A DNA stretch of 64,000 nucleotides from NCBI GenBank assembly GCA_011800805.1, contig MPNW01000093.1:126297-190296 (forward strand), written 5' to 3'. Shown here one piece after another: positions 22,531 to 34,788 of this stretch (position 1 is its first letter; each line of letters starts with the position of its first letter). The position numbers were made by a program, and so were the translations under genes. The notes beneath the pieces are model-generated. The model was not told the DNA's origin. It did no database searches and saw only the letters and a list, made by a program, of their open reading frames with translations. The stretch is from Hirudo medicinalis. Taxonomy: Eukaryota; Annelida; Clitellata; Hirudinida; Hirudinidae.

Positions 22531-25523
22531 CGTTGAACCAACAAGTCGTCGTAAGTGCTTTCGATGCACACTCGATGTGAGACGTGCATTTGCTCGTCGG
22601 AAACATTCCAAGATGTGAATCGATTGTCATCGAATTAATATGGTTCTGTGGTTAATAAATGTGATGCATCACTGAATTATGACATTGCATTACATTGCAT
22701 TATATTGAATTATATTGCATTACATTGCATTACATTGAATTATATTGAATTATATTGAATTATATTGAATTATATTGAATTATATTGAATTATATTGAAT
22801 TATATTGAATTATATTGAATTATATTGAATTANCAATACAATACAATACAATACAATACAATACAATACAATACAATACAATACAATACAATACAATACA
22901 ATACAATACAATACAATACAATACAATACAATACAATACAATACAATACAATACAGTACAGTACAATACAATACAGTACAATACAGTACAGTACAGTACA
23001 GTACAGTACAGTACAGTACAGTACAGTACAGTACAGTACAGTACAGTACAATACAATACAATACAATACAATACAATACAATATAATATAATATAATATA
23101 ATATAATATAATATAATATAATATAATATAACATATTATATAATATATTAATAATAATAATATTATTATTATCAATATTAATTTATTTTTAATTTTTATT
23201 AAATGACATAACAATAATGTTAATAAACAGCACAACAATAAACAACACTCCGATTATGAAAGAATTTCGAAAGATTGGAACAGCAGATGCAAAACAATCA
23301 AAACAGGATTGGAAAGCGGCAGTTTCAGAGATCCTCTACAAAACTGTAGATGGCTACGGATTGAGATCATTCACCAAGGAGTTGGAATGAGCGAGTGGAT
23401 TTCAGCTGCTGTTCCGAGGATTCCATTCCATCCGGCCAATACATCGGATGCATGAAGGTCCGAGCTGCTGCACTGGAAGGCAGGCTTAGAGCTTCGAGGT
23501 TGAACCCGCAGGCTCCCAGGGATGTGATGAGGGTTGTCGATCTTTCGAGTCGCTGGGGCACATGATCCAGAAATGACCAAGAACGGATGGCGCAAGACAC
23601 GAGAGGCATAATGTTGTTATGAGAAGATTGGAAAACGAATTAATAAAAAGAGGCTACAAAACAAAAATAGAGTCCCGAATCCCTGCATAACAAGGACTTA
23701 ATATACCAGATTTATGTGCGTGGAGGAGTGACACCTACATAATGTGTGACGTAGCTGTTGCCTCAGATGACTACAACCTAGACCGAGTGGACGACAACAA
23801 AGTCTCGAAATATGACACTCAAGATATTCACGCTTGGATGCTGAGAAGTGCTCCGGTTGACGCTCAGAGATTGCTGCATATGTTGGCGCATTTGCGTGCA
23901 ACTGGAGAGGAGTGATGTCTCAAAAATCGTTTAGATTTTGGAAAGATTGCGGTGTTGCCAGGACAGGCTTTATGAATATCGTGAACTTCTATTCTCAATC
24001 AGAGCTACAAGATGTGGAGGACTCACAGGGGTCATCGAAGATGGAGGACCTCATCTCTGGCAGTGATGACCTCGATGACATTAATGGTCGATGCTGTTCG
24101 GTGCGATTGACACTTTGTATTACGGCTTGTCCTTTCAATCCACATGTCCAGGAAGATCTCTGACCCTTTTGCGGACACTAAAATTTTCGGAGTGGTTTTT
24201 CGATTACACAAACATTAACAATAAGAATCTGTGGCCGAGAAAATATTAAAAAATAATAAAGTGCTAATAATAATAACAATAAGAATAATAATAACAATAA
24301 CAATAACAACAAGAACAACGACAAGCTCAACAATAACAATATGAGCACCGATGATGACGCGAATCGTCATCAAAGTACGCACGAATGTAATTAACCGGAG
24401 ATGTTGAAGGTCCTCTGCAAACAATTCATTTGAGGCTTCCAAGAAACATGAACATCTCTCGCACCTGCTCCGTTTATCTGATTAATATTTATGAGGTTTG
24501 CATGTTTAATGAGATTAATCATGTCACACACATTCGCTTCAGAGTTAGTCCTCGGCCGTGACGAACGTTTGAGTTCCTACCAATGGAGTGCTTGATTGAA
24601 TTCATTGAATTGGAGGAATGAATGGTTGAAATAAGGAATGGTGGAAGGAAGGAAGGAAGGAAGGAAGGAAGGAAGGAAAGAATGATTGATTGATTGAAGG
24701 AATGGTTGAGGAAAGAATGGTTATATATATAGGAATGGTTCGGTATAAATACACAAACATCACAACAAAACCACAACTTCTCGACACACTTCATAGCTTT
24801 TAACGACGAGTCCCGATGTGTTCCTTGCAGTCACACCCCATCAATGAATTGCAACATCAATGCATTACAATGCCCCATCAATGCGTTTCAATGCAGTCAA
24901 TTCACGGCCAACAAAGCATGGCTTATATCGATCGTTCGCTCCATCACCATTAACCTGTTTAGGATGACATCACAAAGGGACCCTCAAAAGGTGGGGGAGA
25001 AGATTTTTCTGAGAATTTTCCACCTCAACCCGGAAACCAAGAACGCCTTCCATGCCTTCAAAAATCTGAAAAACGAGGAATTAATGAAGAACAGTATGTT
25101 CAAATCACACGCCATCAGATTCATGTTGGCGATCGAGGTTGGACATTCGGATTGTTTATAAACAACGATGCCCAGGTTCAACACGACACGCATGTTTGTT
25201 CACAGGTGACCATGAAAAACCTCGATGCCCTGGACGTGGTCGTCCAACCGACCCTGCACCACCTCGGCACGAGGCACACCAACTTCAAAGGATTCCACCT
25301 GGAATACCTGGACACCTTCCTGCAGGCGATGGAAGAAGTTTGGTCGGAAGAACTGGGTTGGTGGAGGTTCGATCGTCTCAGTAGGAAGGCCTGGAGGAAG
25401 ATCTTCAGGATGATAACTTCGAGTGTCCACGGTGGATACGAGGAGGGACTTGTGGACAGGAAAAGACTCGAGGCATTCGAGGTTCAGAGGTCTAATGGAG
25501 ATGTTCGTGTTGCTGGGGACTGA
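20502..25523 (+). CDS. Globin, N-terminally acylated globin-X-like type
   Basis: Haem-binding globin. Exons 20502-20620, 24963-25137 and 25206-25523 join in phase to 612 nt, 203 aa. The N terminus MGGSESRMLCHR begins with Met-Gly and carries a nearby Cys, the pattern for myristoylation plus palmitoylation seen in membrane-bound globin X. The fold follows: LSDQERASVSATWKK (helix A), DPQKVGEKIFLRIF (B), FKSHAIRFMLAIE with the probable distal His E7, and LHHLGTRHTNFKG with the probable proximal His F8. WRKIFRMITSSVHGGY covers helix H, and a polar tail of about 25 residues follows. Globin X and neuroglobin are proposed to act in redox or nitrite chemistry rather than bulk oxygen transport. Introns fall at the end of helix A (phase 2) and in late E (phase 0), not at the classical B12.2 and G7.0 sites. 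The first intron is about 4.3 kb and includes an assembly gap, so an extra exon cannot be excluded. Confidence 0.88.
20973..21536. other. Assembly gap (564 N)
   Basis: Run of N in the first globin intron. Flanks are AT-rich, and the right side is an ATA/ATT microsatellite, which probably caused the gap. Confidence 1.
21537..21665. repeat. AT-rich ATA/ATT triplet region at the gap edge
   Basis: Imperfect ATA, AAT and ATT units directly right of the N run, inside the first globin intron. Confidence 0.8.
21790..21898. repeat. (GAT)n microsatellite
   Basis: Over 100 bp of GAT, with GCT interruptions at the left end, in the first globin intron. Confidence 0.95.
22320..22530. repeat. Short AAAT and CAA microsatellites
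   Basis: An (AAAT)n run at about 22,320-22,350 and a (CAA)n run of about ten copies at about 22,500-22,530. Confidence 0.85.
22680..23135. repeat. Compound satellite: 10-bp array, single N, then 5-bp array
   Basis: Left part: tandem ATTGAATTAT-type decamers to 22,832. A single N at 22,833 marks an unresolved junction. Right part: about 260 bp of ACAAT pentamers with a block of ACAGT pentamers in the centre, fading into ATAAT. It is intronic in the globin gene. Long open frames across it come from the missing stop codons in the repeat and are not genes. Confidence 0.95.
23250..23900 (+). mobile_element. Decayed non-LTR retrotransposon, 3' end with R2-like endonuclease region
   Basis: Read on the plus strand between about 23,540 and 23,860, one frame gives in order ESLGHMIQK, RHNVVMRRLENELIKRGYK, IPDLCAWR, CDVAVASDDYNLDR and KVSKYDTQDIHAWML. 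This is the order of the zinc-knuckle and restriction-like endonuclease tail of R2/R4-class elements. At least two in-frame stops interrupt it, so it is a fossil. The reverse transcriptase part was not found. It lies in the first globin intron, in the same orientation as the gene. Confidence 0.6.
24240..24700. repeat. AAT/AAC and GGAA microsatellites
   Basis: Imperfect AAT/AAC triplets at about 24,260-24,345 and a GGAA tetranucleotide run at about 24,640-24,680, near the right end of the first globin intron. Confidence 0.85.
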
Positions 25524-27010
25524 TCAGTTTATTCTCCATTGAATGAGTACTTATTTCATTATTATCAATATTATTATTATTTCGTTATTTATATTTCATT
25601 GATTTATTGTCATATGGTTCTTTGGTTAAATTATCAGCTGATGATTAAGCGATTGAAAAAAAGTAAATGGTTGATCGATGAAAGGTGAATTATCAGTTGT
25701 TGGTTGGTTGGAGGATTTTGTCGCCTATTTTAATGATTAAATGATGGAATTTTTCTTGAAAAATGATCTCAAGTTGCTCCAGCGTTTTGTGGTTGAACGT
25801 GCATGAATTATGATAATATTTTTTAGCAATTATTTTTTCAACAATGCCCACATTTTTGACATTCTTCAGATTTTTTTAAATTCTTGATGAGATACTGAAG
25901 TGACAATTGGAACTTTCATGCATCCATTTTTCTGTATGTTTTTGGTATCACGTTCCGCAGATTTATTCAACCACCCTTCCATTCATTTATCCATCCATCC
26001 ATCCATCCATCCTTCGTTTTCCCATCCATCCATGTACATACCTACACTTTCATATCGACAAAGTTCTTCCGCCTTTACGTGTCTAATCCTCAGATAAACG
26101 TTGGCCTTATTCTGTGGATTTGTTGATCTTCTACAGAGTTTTATTGAGATTTTCATGCCATGTTTTATTTCCTATGAACTCGTTCTTAATGTGTTTCGTG
26201 TTCAATGGTGGTTGTTCGTGCATCGAAACCATGTTGGAGTCAAAAGAGATGGAAATACCTGGAATTCGTTCTCGAGTAGTTAATTACATTCCGATGACCA
26301 ACCATACACTTCTTCAAATTCTTAGAACTATTTCTTGCATCTCCATATTGGTGAGATCCATTCATAAATATCAACACTATTTATTACAATCATTCATTAT
26401 TGCATAACTATTATTATTAATTATATAAATTATTCAGCTATTTTAAATATTACCAAATTGTTCAACTTAAAGTTTTGAGCAATTTACAATTAAATTAAAT
26501 TGAAGTTACATAAGAAAATAGGATTTAAAATTGTATTTGAGATTTTTTACCGCTCAAAGTAAAGAGGTTAAATAAGGAGGGTTGAGTTAGTGTTGAAATT
26601 GTCACGGAAATTGAATACAAATCTTCAGAAATAAATGACCACAACCAGCATTTAGATTAATCTAAGCGGAGCAGGTATTTAAGTCAGGCATCACCAAAGC
26701 ATTCGATCTTTCAAACAGAAGCCAATGAGCTTAACACGCGAGTGCTCTTCCTTCTTCCTACTAACTGACATTCGTCTGCTTCATTTCAATGCTGCAAATC
26801 GAAACAAACAAATTGGACAAATGAGATTTCACAGAACAAATTGGCGTTTTCAAGTGAGTTTGAGAGGATGTTTCGGGTAACCGATTGGAAGTGAAACGTA
26901 GAAAGAAACTTTTTGTTTACCATTTGCTAGGATATGATTATTTAACCAGCAGTCATGTTACTCCGTTGTAAATGTTGTAAATCAATTACAATCACTTCCG
27001 TAAAATTATT
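25524..27010. other. Intergenic, 3' of the globin gene
   Basis: AT-rich sequence with a short CCAT tetranucleotide run at about 25,985-26,025. I see no supported exon. Small open frames here have no recognisable domain. Confidence 0.45.
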
Positions 27011-27017
27011 AACGCAC

Positions 27018-27195
27018 CCAGCACGACTTGGTGGTCTAATGGTTTAAGACTCCGCCTCCCACGACCACAATATGGATTCCATTCCTTCGCGGGAACACCG
27101 TCCTAACCACCCAGTTAACGCACGTTAACGAACAGCATCAACCTGAAAATCAAACACTTCCACTGGATTGCATGTTTAGGGTTAGGGTATATAGT
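27018..27195 (+). mobile_element. Possible second tRNA-derived SINE type
   Basis: GGTGGTCTAATGGTTTAAGA resembles a tRNA D-arm/A-box, followed 35-40 bp later by GGATTCCATTCC, a degenerate B-box. It ends in a GTTAGGGTTAGGGT-like stretch. It differs from the main SINE family. A similar head without a B-box appears at about 34,136. Low-confidence single copy. Confidence 0.35.
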
Positions 27196-27834
27196 TTGGA
27201 TACACATTGAAATGTGGTGTTTTAGAATTTCTTTAGACTTAAGATTTCTTAAAAAATGAAAAATGTAGAAAATAAAAGAAAGTTATTTTCAAATATTATT
27301 GGAAGTGATGTGTTTAATCCAATATGTGTGAAGGTTCTTTCCAATTAATTACAAAAAAATAACGAATCCCTCGATTAAATAAATTTATGAACATGTTAAC
27401 ACAAAGATAGACGGCGTGGTGCTCACCGTTATTCGATATTCTAAAAACTGGATTTTATGAAAGATAAATTGGAGGGTGAAAACAAAGACATTTTAAAAGT
27501 TTTAAAACGAGGGAAGGAAGTTCTCGTTGATGGAGGCGCATCTTTTATGTTTGTTTGAATTTCTCGGAAACTTTGGAAGAATTATTAAGTAATTGTTAAG
27601 TAATTCTTCGCTATTATTATTTACACTTGAGGCTTCCCATGTCTTGGTGAGAGATTCGATGTGACTTCTCTGTGTAAATGAAGATCATGTCATTCACATA
27701 AACATCGTCCACACGTAACATTCACTTCCCTTTCAACTCTTCGACATCATCCGTTCGCCGGGATCCACAACACCAAAAGAAGACCACCATTGATTCACCT
27801 CTTCACCAACAACTCAGTTGATGACTTCTTATTC

Positions 27835-28425
27835 ACTTATTCTTATTCACTTATTCTTATTCACTTATTCTTATTCAACTTGAACCACTACAAATTAATG
27901 TTAAGTCAAGTTGATTGAAGCTAGTTTTCTCATTGCACACCTTCATTCAAATTCGAATGCCTGATTTACAATCACTCATTTTCACACCATCATTTCATCA
28001 CTTTCCACGAGGAATTATTAATAGCGATATCGATTGCAGGCTTTCAGCAAATGCGGACCAGAAGAAATTCTGTTAAAGTAACGATCGAATCTTATAAATC
28101 CTAGCAGCCCTTTAAATCAGCTTTGACCCACAAACTCCTTCGCAGTTCACAGTGGCCACGTGCTATCTACTAATGTCAATCACTCTCCATCTCTCCATAA
28201 GCATGGATCCATCTCATGCGAAGTGATGCGATCATCTTTTCACCACCTAACAAATTACCTCCTCTCTGCACTTTTAATCATCTTTCTCGGTCAAACGAAC
28301 TCAGCCACAGAATCCGTTGACGTGATCTGAAGAGAATTCGGCCAGATTCCAGTTTTACTTAACAATCACTCACTCACTCACTCGCTCACTCACTCGCTCA
28401 TTCGTTCGCTCGTTCGTTCGTTCTT
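27835..28425. repeat. Short tandem repeats
   Basis: Repeats of TTATTCACTTATTC at about 27,835-27,885 and CACT/CGTT tetranucleotides at about 28,368-28,420. Otherwise ordinary intergenic DNA. Confidence 0.8.
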
Positions 28426-28554
28426 CTAACGTTTCTTCTTAACAATTGAAAGTCTTTCCTCAATTAATTTTCACAAATTATTTTTCAATTTTAAACGCAA
28501 TTCTCATTATCGATATATTATATTATATCTATTATAGATACAAATTATATATAT

Positions 28555-28732
28555 ATGCGTGCAGGTTGGCCGAATGGGTTGCGTTCCTGCATACGGCGGT
28601 AATGGCAACAGTCGTAATGTGTCGTGTTCGAAACCCAGCCTGCACAGCCGCCAGCGCCCTTGGTAATGAACGCTATATAAATGGTTAACAAAAAGCCTCT
28701 GACGCTATGCATTTGGCGCTTTATTAATGAAC
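28555..28732 (+). mobile_element. tRNA-derived SINE, subfamily with the 'gacgctatgca' tail
   Basis: Best-preserved head: A box TTGGCCGAATGGG, then CGGCGGTAATGGCAACAGTC, then B box GTGTTCGAAACCC. After a CGCCCTTGGTAATGAACGCT segment comes TATAAATGGTTAAC and the tail CCTCTGACGCTATGCATTTG. The paired boxes at tRNA spacing indicate a Ser/Leu-tRNA origin and Pol III promoter. Confidence 0.8.
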
Positions 28733-29265
28733 TACATATCTAATATATGAAAGTATTAGCCCATTTATTTGCACGTAGCTACAAAACTAATTTTTATTTA
28801 CAAACAACTTATTTTTATTGAAGAAAGTTATCGTCCGAGAATTGAATCGAACAAAGACTTTCTTTATCTGAAACAAGAATCTGCTGCTGTTGTGCTTTAG
28901 TTGCGAAACTAACGATAAAGAGAGACCTTACTGTCGATTTATTGTGCAGGAAGCGAATGGTTTTGAAAGATGAAAGAGCACGCGAATAGAATCCAATTTT
29001 GTTGATGTGGAGCATCAAGAAGGAAGAAATTCCAGCGAGAAGATATTTGGGTTCCGTAATTCTTGGAGCAATTCAGCATGAAAGTGCATAATTCTTGTGG
29101 ATAAATCATAACTAAAAATATTAAACTAGTTATAGCTAGTAAATATCTATAATACAGAGATTCTAATGCTTGGAACCATCACGAACGAAGAACTCCACTT
29201 TGTTATGATTTAATCAGTTGTTGATGATTTTGTTATATAATTCCTTTTCCCTTCGGTTCACTTTT
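28733..29265. other. Intergenic
   Basis: No supported gene, exon or repeat family recognised on either strand. Confidence 0.4.
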
Positions 29266-29267
29266 TG

Positions 29268-29384
29268 TATCATCATCATCATCGTCATCGTCGTCGTCGT
29301 CGTCATCATCATCATCATCATCGTCGTCGTCGTCGTCATCACCATCACCATCATCACCACCATCATCACCATCATCACCATCAC

Positions 29385-29465
<81 letters not shown>

Positions 29466-29515
29466 ACAATCATNTCATCACCACCATCATCACCATCATC
29501 ATCATCATTCTTAGT
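29268..29515. repeat. (ATC)n microsatellite with one N
   Basis: About 245 bp of ATC/GTC/ACC triplets with a single unresolved base at 29,474. The array length in the assembly is therefore unreliable. Confidence 0.95.
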
Positions 29516-29684
29516 ACATCTCAGCTTGTTAAAGGAATTTTTAGGACGGAACTTTTTCGCGTTATTAAAGTCAGAAATAAACAAAAGCGGATCAGATAGG
29601 ATGAGTGCGACATCGCATCGATAAATATTTCAACTTTTTTTGCAAAACCGGTTTTTAAGATAATAGCGTCTAACCAGTTAAACC

Positions 29685-29885
29685 TGGACAATATAATTTA
29701 CAACAATACAATTTATTAGACAATATAATTTATTAGACAATATAATTCATTAGACAATATAATTTATTAGACAATACAATTTATTAGACAATATAATTTA
29801 TTAGACAATATAATTCATTAGACAATATAATTTATTAGACAATATAATTCATTAGACAATATAATTTATTAGACAATAAAATTAA
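29685..29885. repeat. 17-bp minisatellite
   Basis: About eleven copies of ACAATATAATTTATTAG with T/C variation at one position (TTTATTAG or TTCATTAG), AT-rich and intergenic. Confidence 0.9.
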
Positions 29886-30699
29886 TTAGACTGTTATAAT
29901 TTTATAAATTTCGTCTGAATGTCTTTATTATTTCACTAAAGTTTTCAGGGGTGAAGAAACATAAAGTGAATGAACGAGCTTGACCATTCTAGACAGGCCA
30001 TCATCCTCTTTCGCGTGTCGGTTTATTGTTCAATGCGCCTTTAAAAGTCAAAATGAAATAAGTTGATGACTGACTAATTAACTTAAATGATTTCTCACTG
30101 TGTCTCATTGCGACTGGATGTTTTCAGTGTCTCATTTTCAGTCATTATTTAGGTATGGCTCTTACACTTATTAATTTAGGGTTTAACGCGTTCATCTGGG
30201 TCTTATATTTAAATTTAGTTTTTAAAGATCGAAAAGAAGGTCCCTGTAACGTTTTTAAGACTTCGGTTAAATAACATGAATTAAACATCGGAGCTAAATC
30301 TTGAATTGAATTAAATTCATATTCGCCACGCTATCCTTACAGGCACCATCACGTACATGTAATGGAAGCGCAGTTTGGGTTTTGAGATCGGGACTTAATA
30401 ACAATTGTAATTTAAAAAAAGGCATGATAGTTGAAGAATTTCAACGGAAACATCGAAGTGAACAGAAGGATGTTTTAAAAGTAACAAAATTGTCTTCTCA
30501 AAACGTCTTTTGAAGTCAGTTAAAATCATTTATTTTAAATCATATTATTTTCCACATTTAATTAAAAAATACATTAACAAAAAATTATTACGTTTGGTTC
30601 ATAATGATGAATTAGTTAATAGGAAATGTTTTTAATGTGTTTTGGTTTCGATCATCACATTTGCGAATTAGTAATTCCAAATTATCGCTCTTAGTCGAG

Positions 30700-32191
30700 A
30701 TGTCGACAGACCGCGACGATCAAGTTTTGGCAACATTTGCTAAGAAATTAACTAGCAATGACCCTAATGTGAGATCACGAAATTTAAAGAAACTGCGGAA
30801 CTTGTTAAGGAAGCTCGCAGGTAATTTTTTTGAGCCCAGAAAAGCAAGTTTGCACATTTAGATTAGAAATAGAGCTTAATGACATTTTCAAAGTACGTAT
30901 TTGTTAGATTTTATGAAGTTTCAACTCGAACGTGGAATTTCTGTTACTTGATTTATGCCCCTTGGTTGAAATTCAATATATTTTTTAACTTACAACCATA
31001 ATTCTACTACAAATTCAACATGGTTATACATATGCTAATTTAGTCAGTGTTTCTGATTGGGAAATGTTGTGATTGTTATGTGTTAAAACCAATGACTACT
31101 TTTAATTAAAAGTTTAGTTAAACTTGGTACTTGTCATATTATAGATGATGTGTCTGAATTGAGCATGCTGCAGTTGTGGAAGGGACTTCATTATGTAATG
31201 TGGATGGCAGACAAGCCCCTAATACAGGTTTGTAAATAAATTGAGCTTAGGTTGCAACACTTTAACTTTAAATAACCATTCTCAATGCAGGAACAATTGG
31301 CAGATGACCTGGCATGCATGGTTCACTTCCTTCCCACTAAGAATCTTTCCATCCGATACTTTGATGCCTTCCTCAAAATATCGAGAAAGGAATGGGTTTC
31401 CTTGGACAGCATTCGGCAGGACAAGTTCATGAGACTGACCAGGTTTGCCTTCAGGCAGATCCTCATTTGGCTCAAAAACAACCAGTGGGAGTCTGAATTT
31501 GTTGGCAAATTCTGCAAGACGCTCGAAAGATGCTTCCTTTCGAAGGAGGGTGCAAGTGGTGACCTCTTCCACATGCTCGACATACTCCTTCCTGAGATAA
31601 GCCATGTTTCAGATGGAGAGGTATTGCATGCATGTTTTTAATAATTAGCCTTATGAGTTCTTTTCTCATTATGAAGTCATTCTCTCCAACAAATTTCATT
31701 AGTTCATCATTTTCTCATGAGCAACATCTTTACCATTAATCGTCTGTCCTTCAGTTTGATGAAACTAGACTTTAATTTTTTACAGATTCCTGAAGAGTTG
31801 ATTAAAAATTTGTGCGATTCCTTTGTTGGAATAATGTCAAAGACTGATAGGTAGTTAAGAAATTATTTTTGGTGGTGTTCCTTTCAATCAACCACAATTT
31901 TTGTAATTTTTAGCAAATATCTTGCCAAGGCAATTAAGCAAAGTTTTTTCTCAGAGTTGAAAAAAGACACATTCAAGGTTGGTTTTTGTAATTCAAAACA
32001 TTAAAACATGATGCAGAAGTGGAAGTGGTGCGAGTCAGTTGCCATGAAATGAGCCCATAAAGGGTGTCCTAATATTTTTACATGTTGAACTTCTGCAGTT
32101 GGATGCTTCCATTTATCAAGACAAAGTGGTGACTGTGGCATCCCAGGAAAATGTGAAGAACAGAGCCTTGTTGTACAGCCTAATAAAATGA
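30700..32191 (+). CDS. RRP1: Ribosomal RNA processing protein 1 (Nop52 family)
   Basis: Nucleolar protein needed for 60S subunit assembly and processing of the large rRNA. Six exons: 30700-30820, 31145-31227, 31291-31620, 31786-31850, 31914-31977, 32099-32191. They total 756 nt, 251 aa, all in phase. Family landmarks: VRSRNLKKLRNLLRKL near the start, LWKGLHYVMWMADKPLIQEQ, ISRKEWVSLDSIRQDKFMRL and LLPEISHVSDGEIPEELIKN. The protein consists of the Nop52 domain only. It lacks the long basic C-terminal tail of vertebrate RRP1 and RRP1B (human RRP1 is 461 aa). An upstream in-frame ATG at 30,637 would add 21 residues; 30,700 was chosen by comparison with the family start. An AATAAA overlaps the end of the frame (about 32,183) and an ATTAAA lies at 32,230. 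It converges on the KCNH gene with about 120 bp between stops. Confidence 0.9.
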
Positions 32192-32312
32192 ACAACCATT
32201 GTTTTGAACTGTTTCTAACAATTTTACAAATTAAATATCACTACAAGATCATGTTGTGTGTTGTGCACGATGCTTTCAAATGTTGTAAGGGCTTGAAGCA
32301 TGAACTGCTCGT

Positions 32313-34754
32313 TCAGGACAGGGATTCTAATATGCTGGCCATTTTCTTCTGAATGCACCCCTCGAATTGGACCAATTGTCTGCAATTACAGCTAATTAAC
32401 TTTAATAATGCCCAGAGATGATTAGCAGCTTACTTCTGTAGTTTGTCAATTCTTCTTTTTATTTCTTTTAGATGTTCCCTTTGAAACTTTTTCTCTAAGA
32501 AGTTAATATCTGGCGTTAAAAATGGTTGTACGGTTAACGTGTGCTTACATCAAAGAACAAAGTAGAAATTTACTGAAAGTTTGGAAGTCCGAATTGTCCC
32601 ACATGAGGCTCTGAGCAAAGGAACTTTGTGACATAAGAGATGACTGTGATGAGGCAATTTGTGGAAGTACTTAAAGTAAATAGAATCAACTCAGAAATAA
32701 GCTGCGTTTGATAGCAAATGTACTCAGTATTTATGGGCATGGCAGTAATAGTTGAATAGGGTAATTTGAGTTCACCCGTCACTGGTGGAAGACACTGATT
32801 GGCTTTGCTTTGTCTTCTGCCTCTCGGTTTTTCCAGGTTCTCTTCTTTAAAACTTTCCAGCTGAGGTGCGTAATGACGTTGATGTGAAATCATAACATTC
32901 GTAAATCTTTATCTAACCAGTATGCTTATGTTGAAGGTGACGACGAACTTTCTGAAGAAGTCAGCAGCAAATTCTGGGTACATACTGAATATTGAAATGA
33001 GATCAGGCAGCGACATCTTGTGAAGGTCACAATAAGACAAAGCTCTGACTGAATATTTAGATCTGTAACCGAGGCATGATGAATTCTTCGTCTTATTTTC
33101 AATCTCTTTTGCATCTTCTCCCAGGATATCATTCTTGGCTAACATAATTCAAAGATGCATGTAGGAAGTCGATTGAAATTTATTCAACTCATCATTAAAT
33201 TAAGTTGAACGAAGCTCACTCAGAATGGCGGCGACGACGCAGTCTCTGGAAATCTCAAGAGTGCCTCTAGCAACAAAATAAATGCCATTAAGGAGGTCAT
33301 TTTGGTGGATAAGAGTTTCACCGGGCGGAAGATGGATCAGTTTGAATTTCAGGGAAATCATCCTCAGGCAACCTAAGAACTTTCTATTTTAAATTTCCAA
33401 CCCGATTTCGAACACAACAAATTAATACAGGAATAGATAACGTTATGTTAAATTTAATGTTCACGATGGCAAGACTCATTTTCATGGTTTTTAAAATGAA
33501 GAAATGATTCGCAGCAATTTATAAAATAAGCATAAACACGAGACATTTACATGACGAAATAACGCATTTGTAAATATTTTCACAATCCTTTGCTGTTTTA
33601 TAAAACCGATAATAAAACAAATTGCATCCTCAGAAAACATATGAACAACATATGTTATATACAACATATATATATACATATATATATATATTGTGGCTCA
33701 ACTTTTGAAACAGGATCAAAGTCAGGAAATAAATACCTGGACTGGTGTTGATGAAGACCGAACATTTGGTCAGGAGAGACTTGTTGAGATGGAGACAAAT
33801 GTCAGCCTGCATTCCTTCGGGGAATCCCCTCATAACCTTCAATATATAAAACATCTGCATTAAAAACATCTTTGAACAAAACATTCAAAAAGTTTATTAA
33901 TTCAATAACGAGTATCTAAAATGAGTTTGTTCCGTTTTTATTAAGACGTCCCAAAATCACGTAACGAGCATCATATTTACTATTTACTATTTACTATTTA
34001 AATATATAAAAATATAACATTAACACTTGATTTGCATTTCTAACATCCGCAACTTATTTTTGTTTGTCAATCCTTTCCTAAATCTCGATCTTCATTAGGC
34101 CTCCTATCCTAAATTTTTCTACTGAGTGAGTGAATGGTGTAATGATTAGACTCTCATCCATTCCAATAATAATCCCTGACGGATTAACGGAATCCCTGAC
34201 GTTCCAAAGTAGAATAATAATATCTGTTGCATAATTATTTAATTATTAATAGAAATAATAATTGTTACCACCACCATCATCATAACATACCTTGTTCATA
34301 TCCACGCCGTTGGTTTGCCACCAAGCCTCCTGGTTGGATTCATGCAATCTTCTTGCCAGTTTCTTCGGTATTTTGTGGAACTTGATGAAGTCCTTAATGC
34401 TTGCGCTTTTGTCGTGATATTCCTTATTTCCTCTGTACATTCTGTGCATGATTGTTGCCACATTCCCAAATATGGCGGCGTTGGCCAAAGCTTCAAAACA
34501 GAGGTAGTTTGGGGATAATTCGCTAAGTTTATATATCTTTTAATTACTTAACAATTCATCACTAAATTCGTTTGTAAGCCAACTCTACGGAGGATTGATG
34601 GATATTTTGAATGTAAACAAGAAGGGGACTCGTGTAAATAAGTCTTTCTCACATGAGGCATTCAAACCATCCCATCACGATATTAGGATGCCACTCGATG
34701 TTCAAAATAACCTGCAGTCGACGCATGAACTTGGTTGTGGCACGAATTATTATT

Positions 34755-34788
<34 letters not shown>

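Noticed and set aside
22810..23238. Long open frames on both strands over the pentamer satellite
   Set aside because: The repeat unit lacks stop codons in several frames; composition is pure repeat.
28555..28640. Possible tRNA gene
   Set aside because: A and B boxes are present but the stems do not fold to a full tRNA and the unit is repeated with a SINE tail.
29214..29624. Poly-Asp, poly-Met and poly-His frames
   Set aside because: Six-frame readings of an (ATC)n microsatellite.
29685..29885. Possible CRISPR-like array
   Set aside because: Units are contiguous without unique spacers and the genome is eukaryotic; it is a minisatellite.
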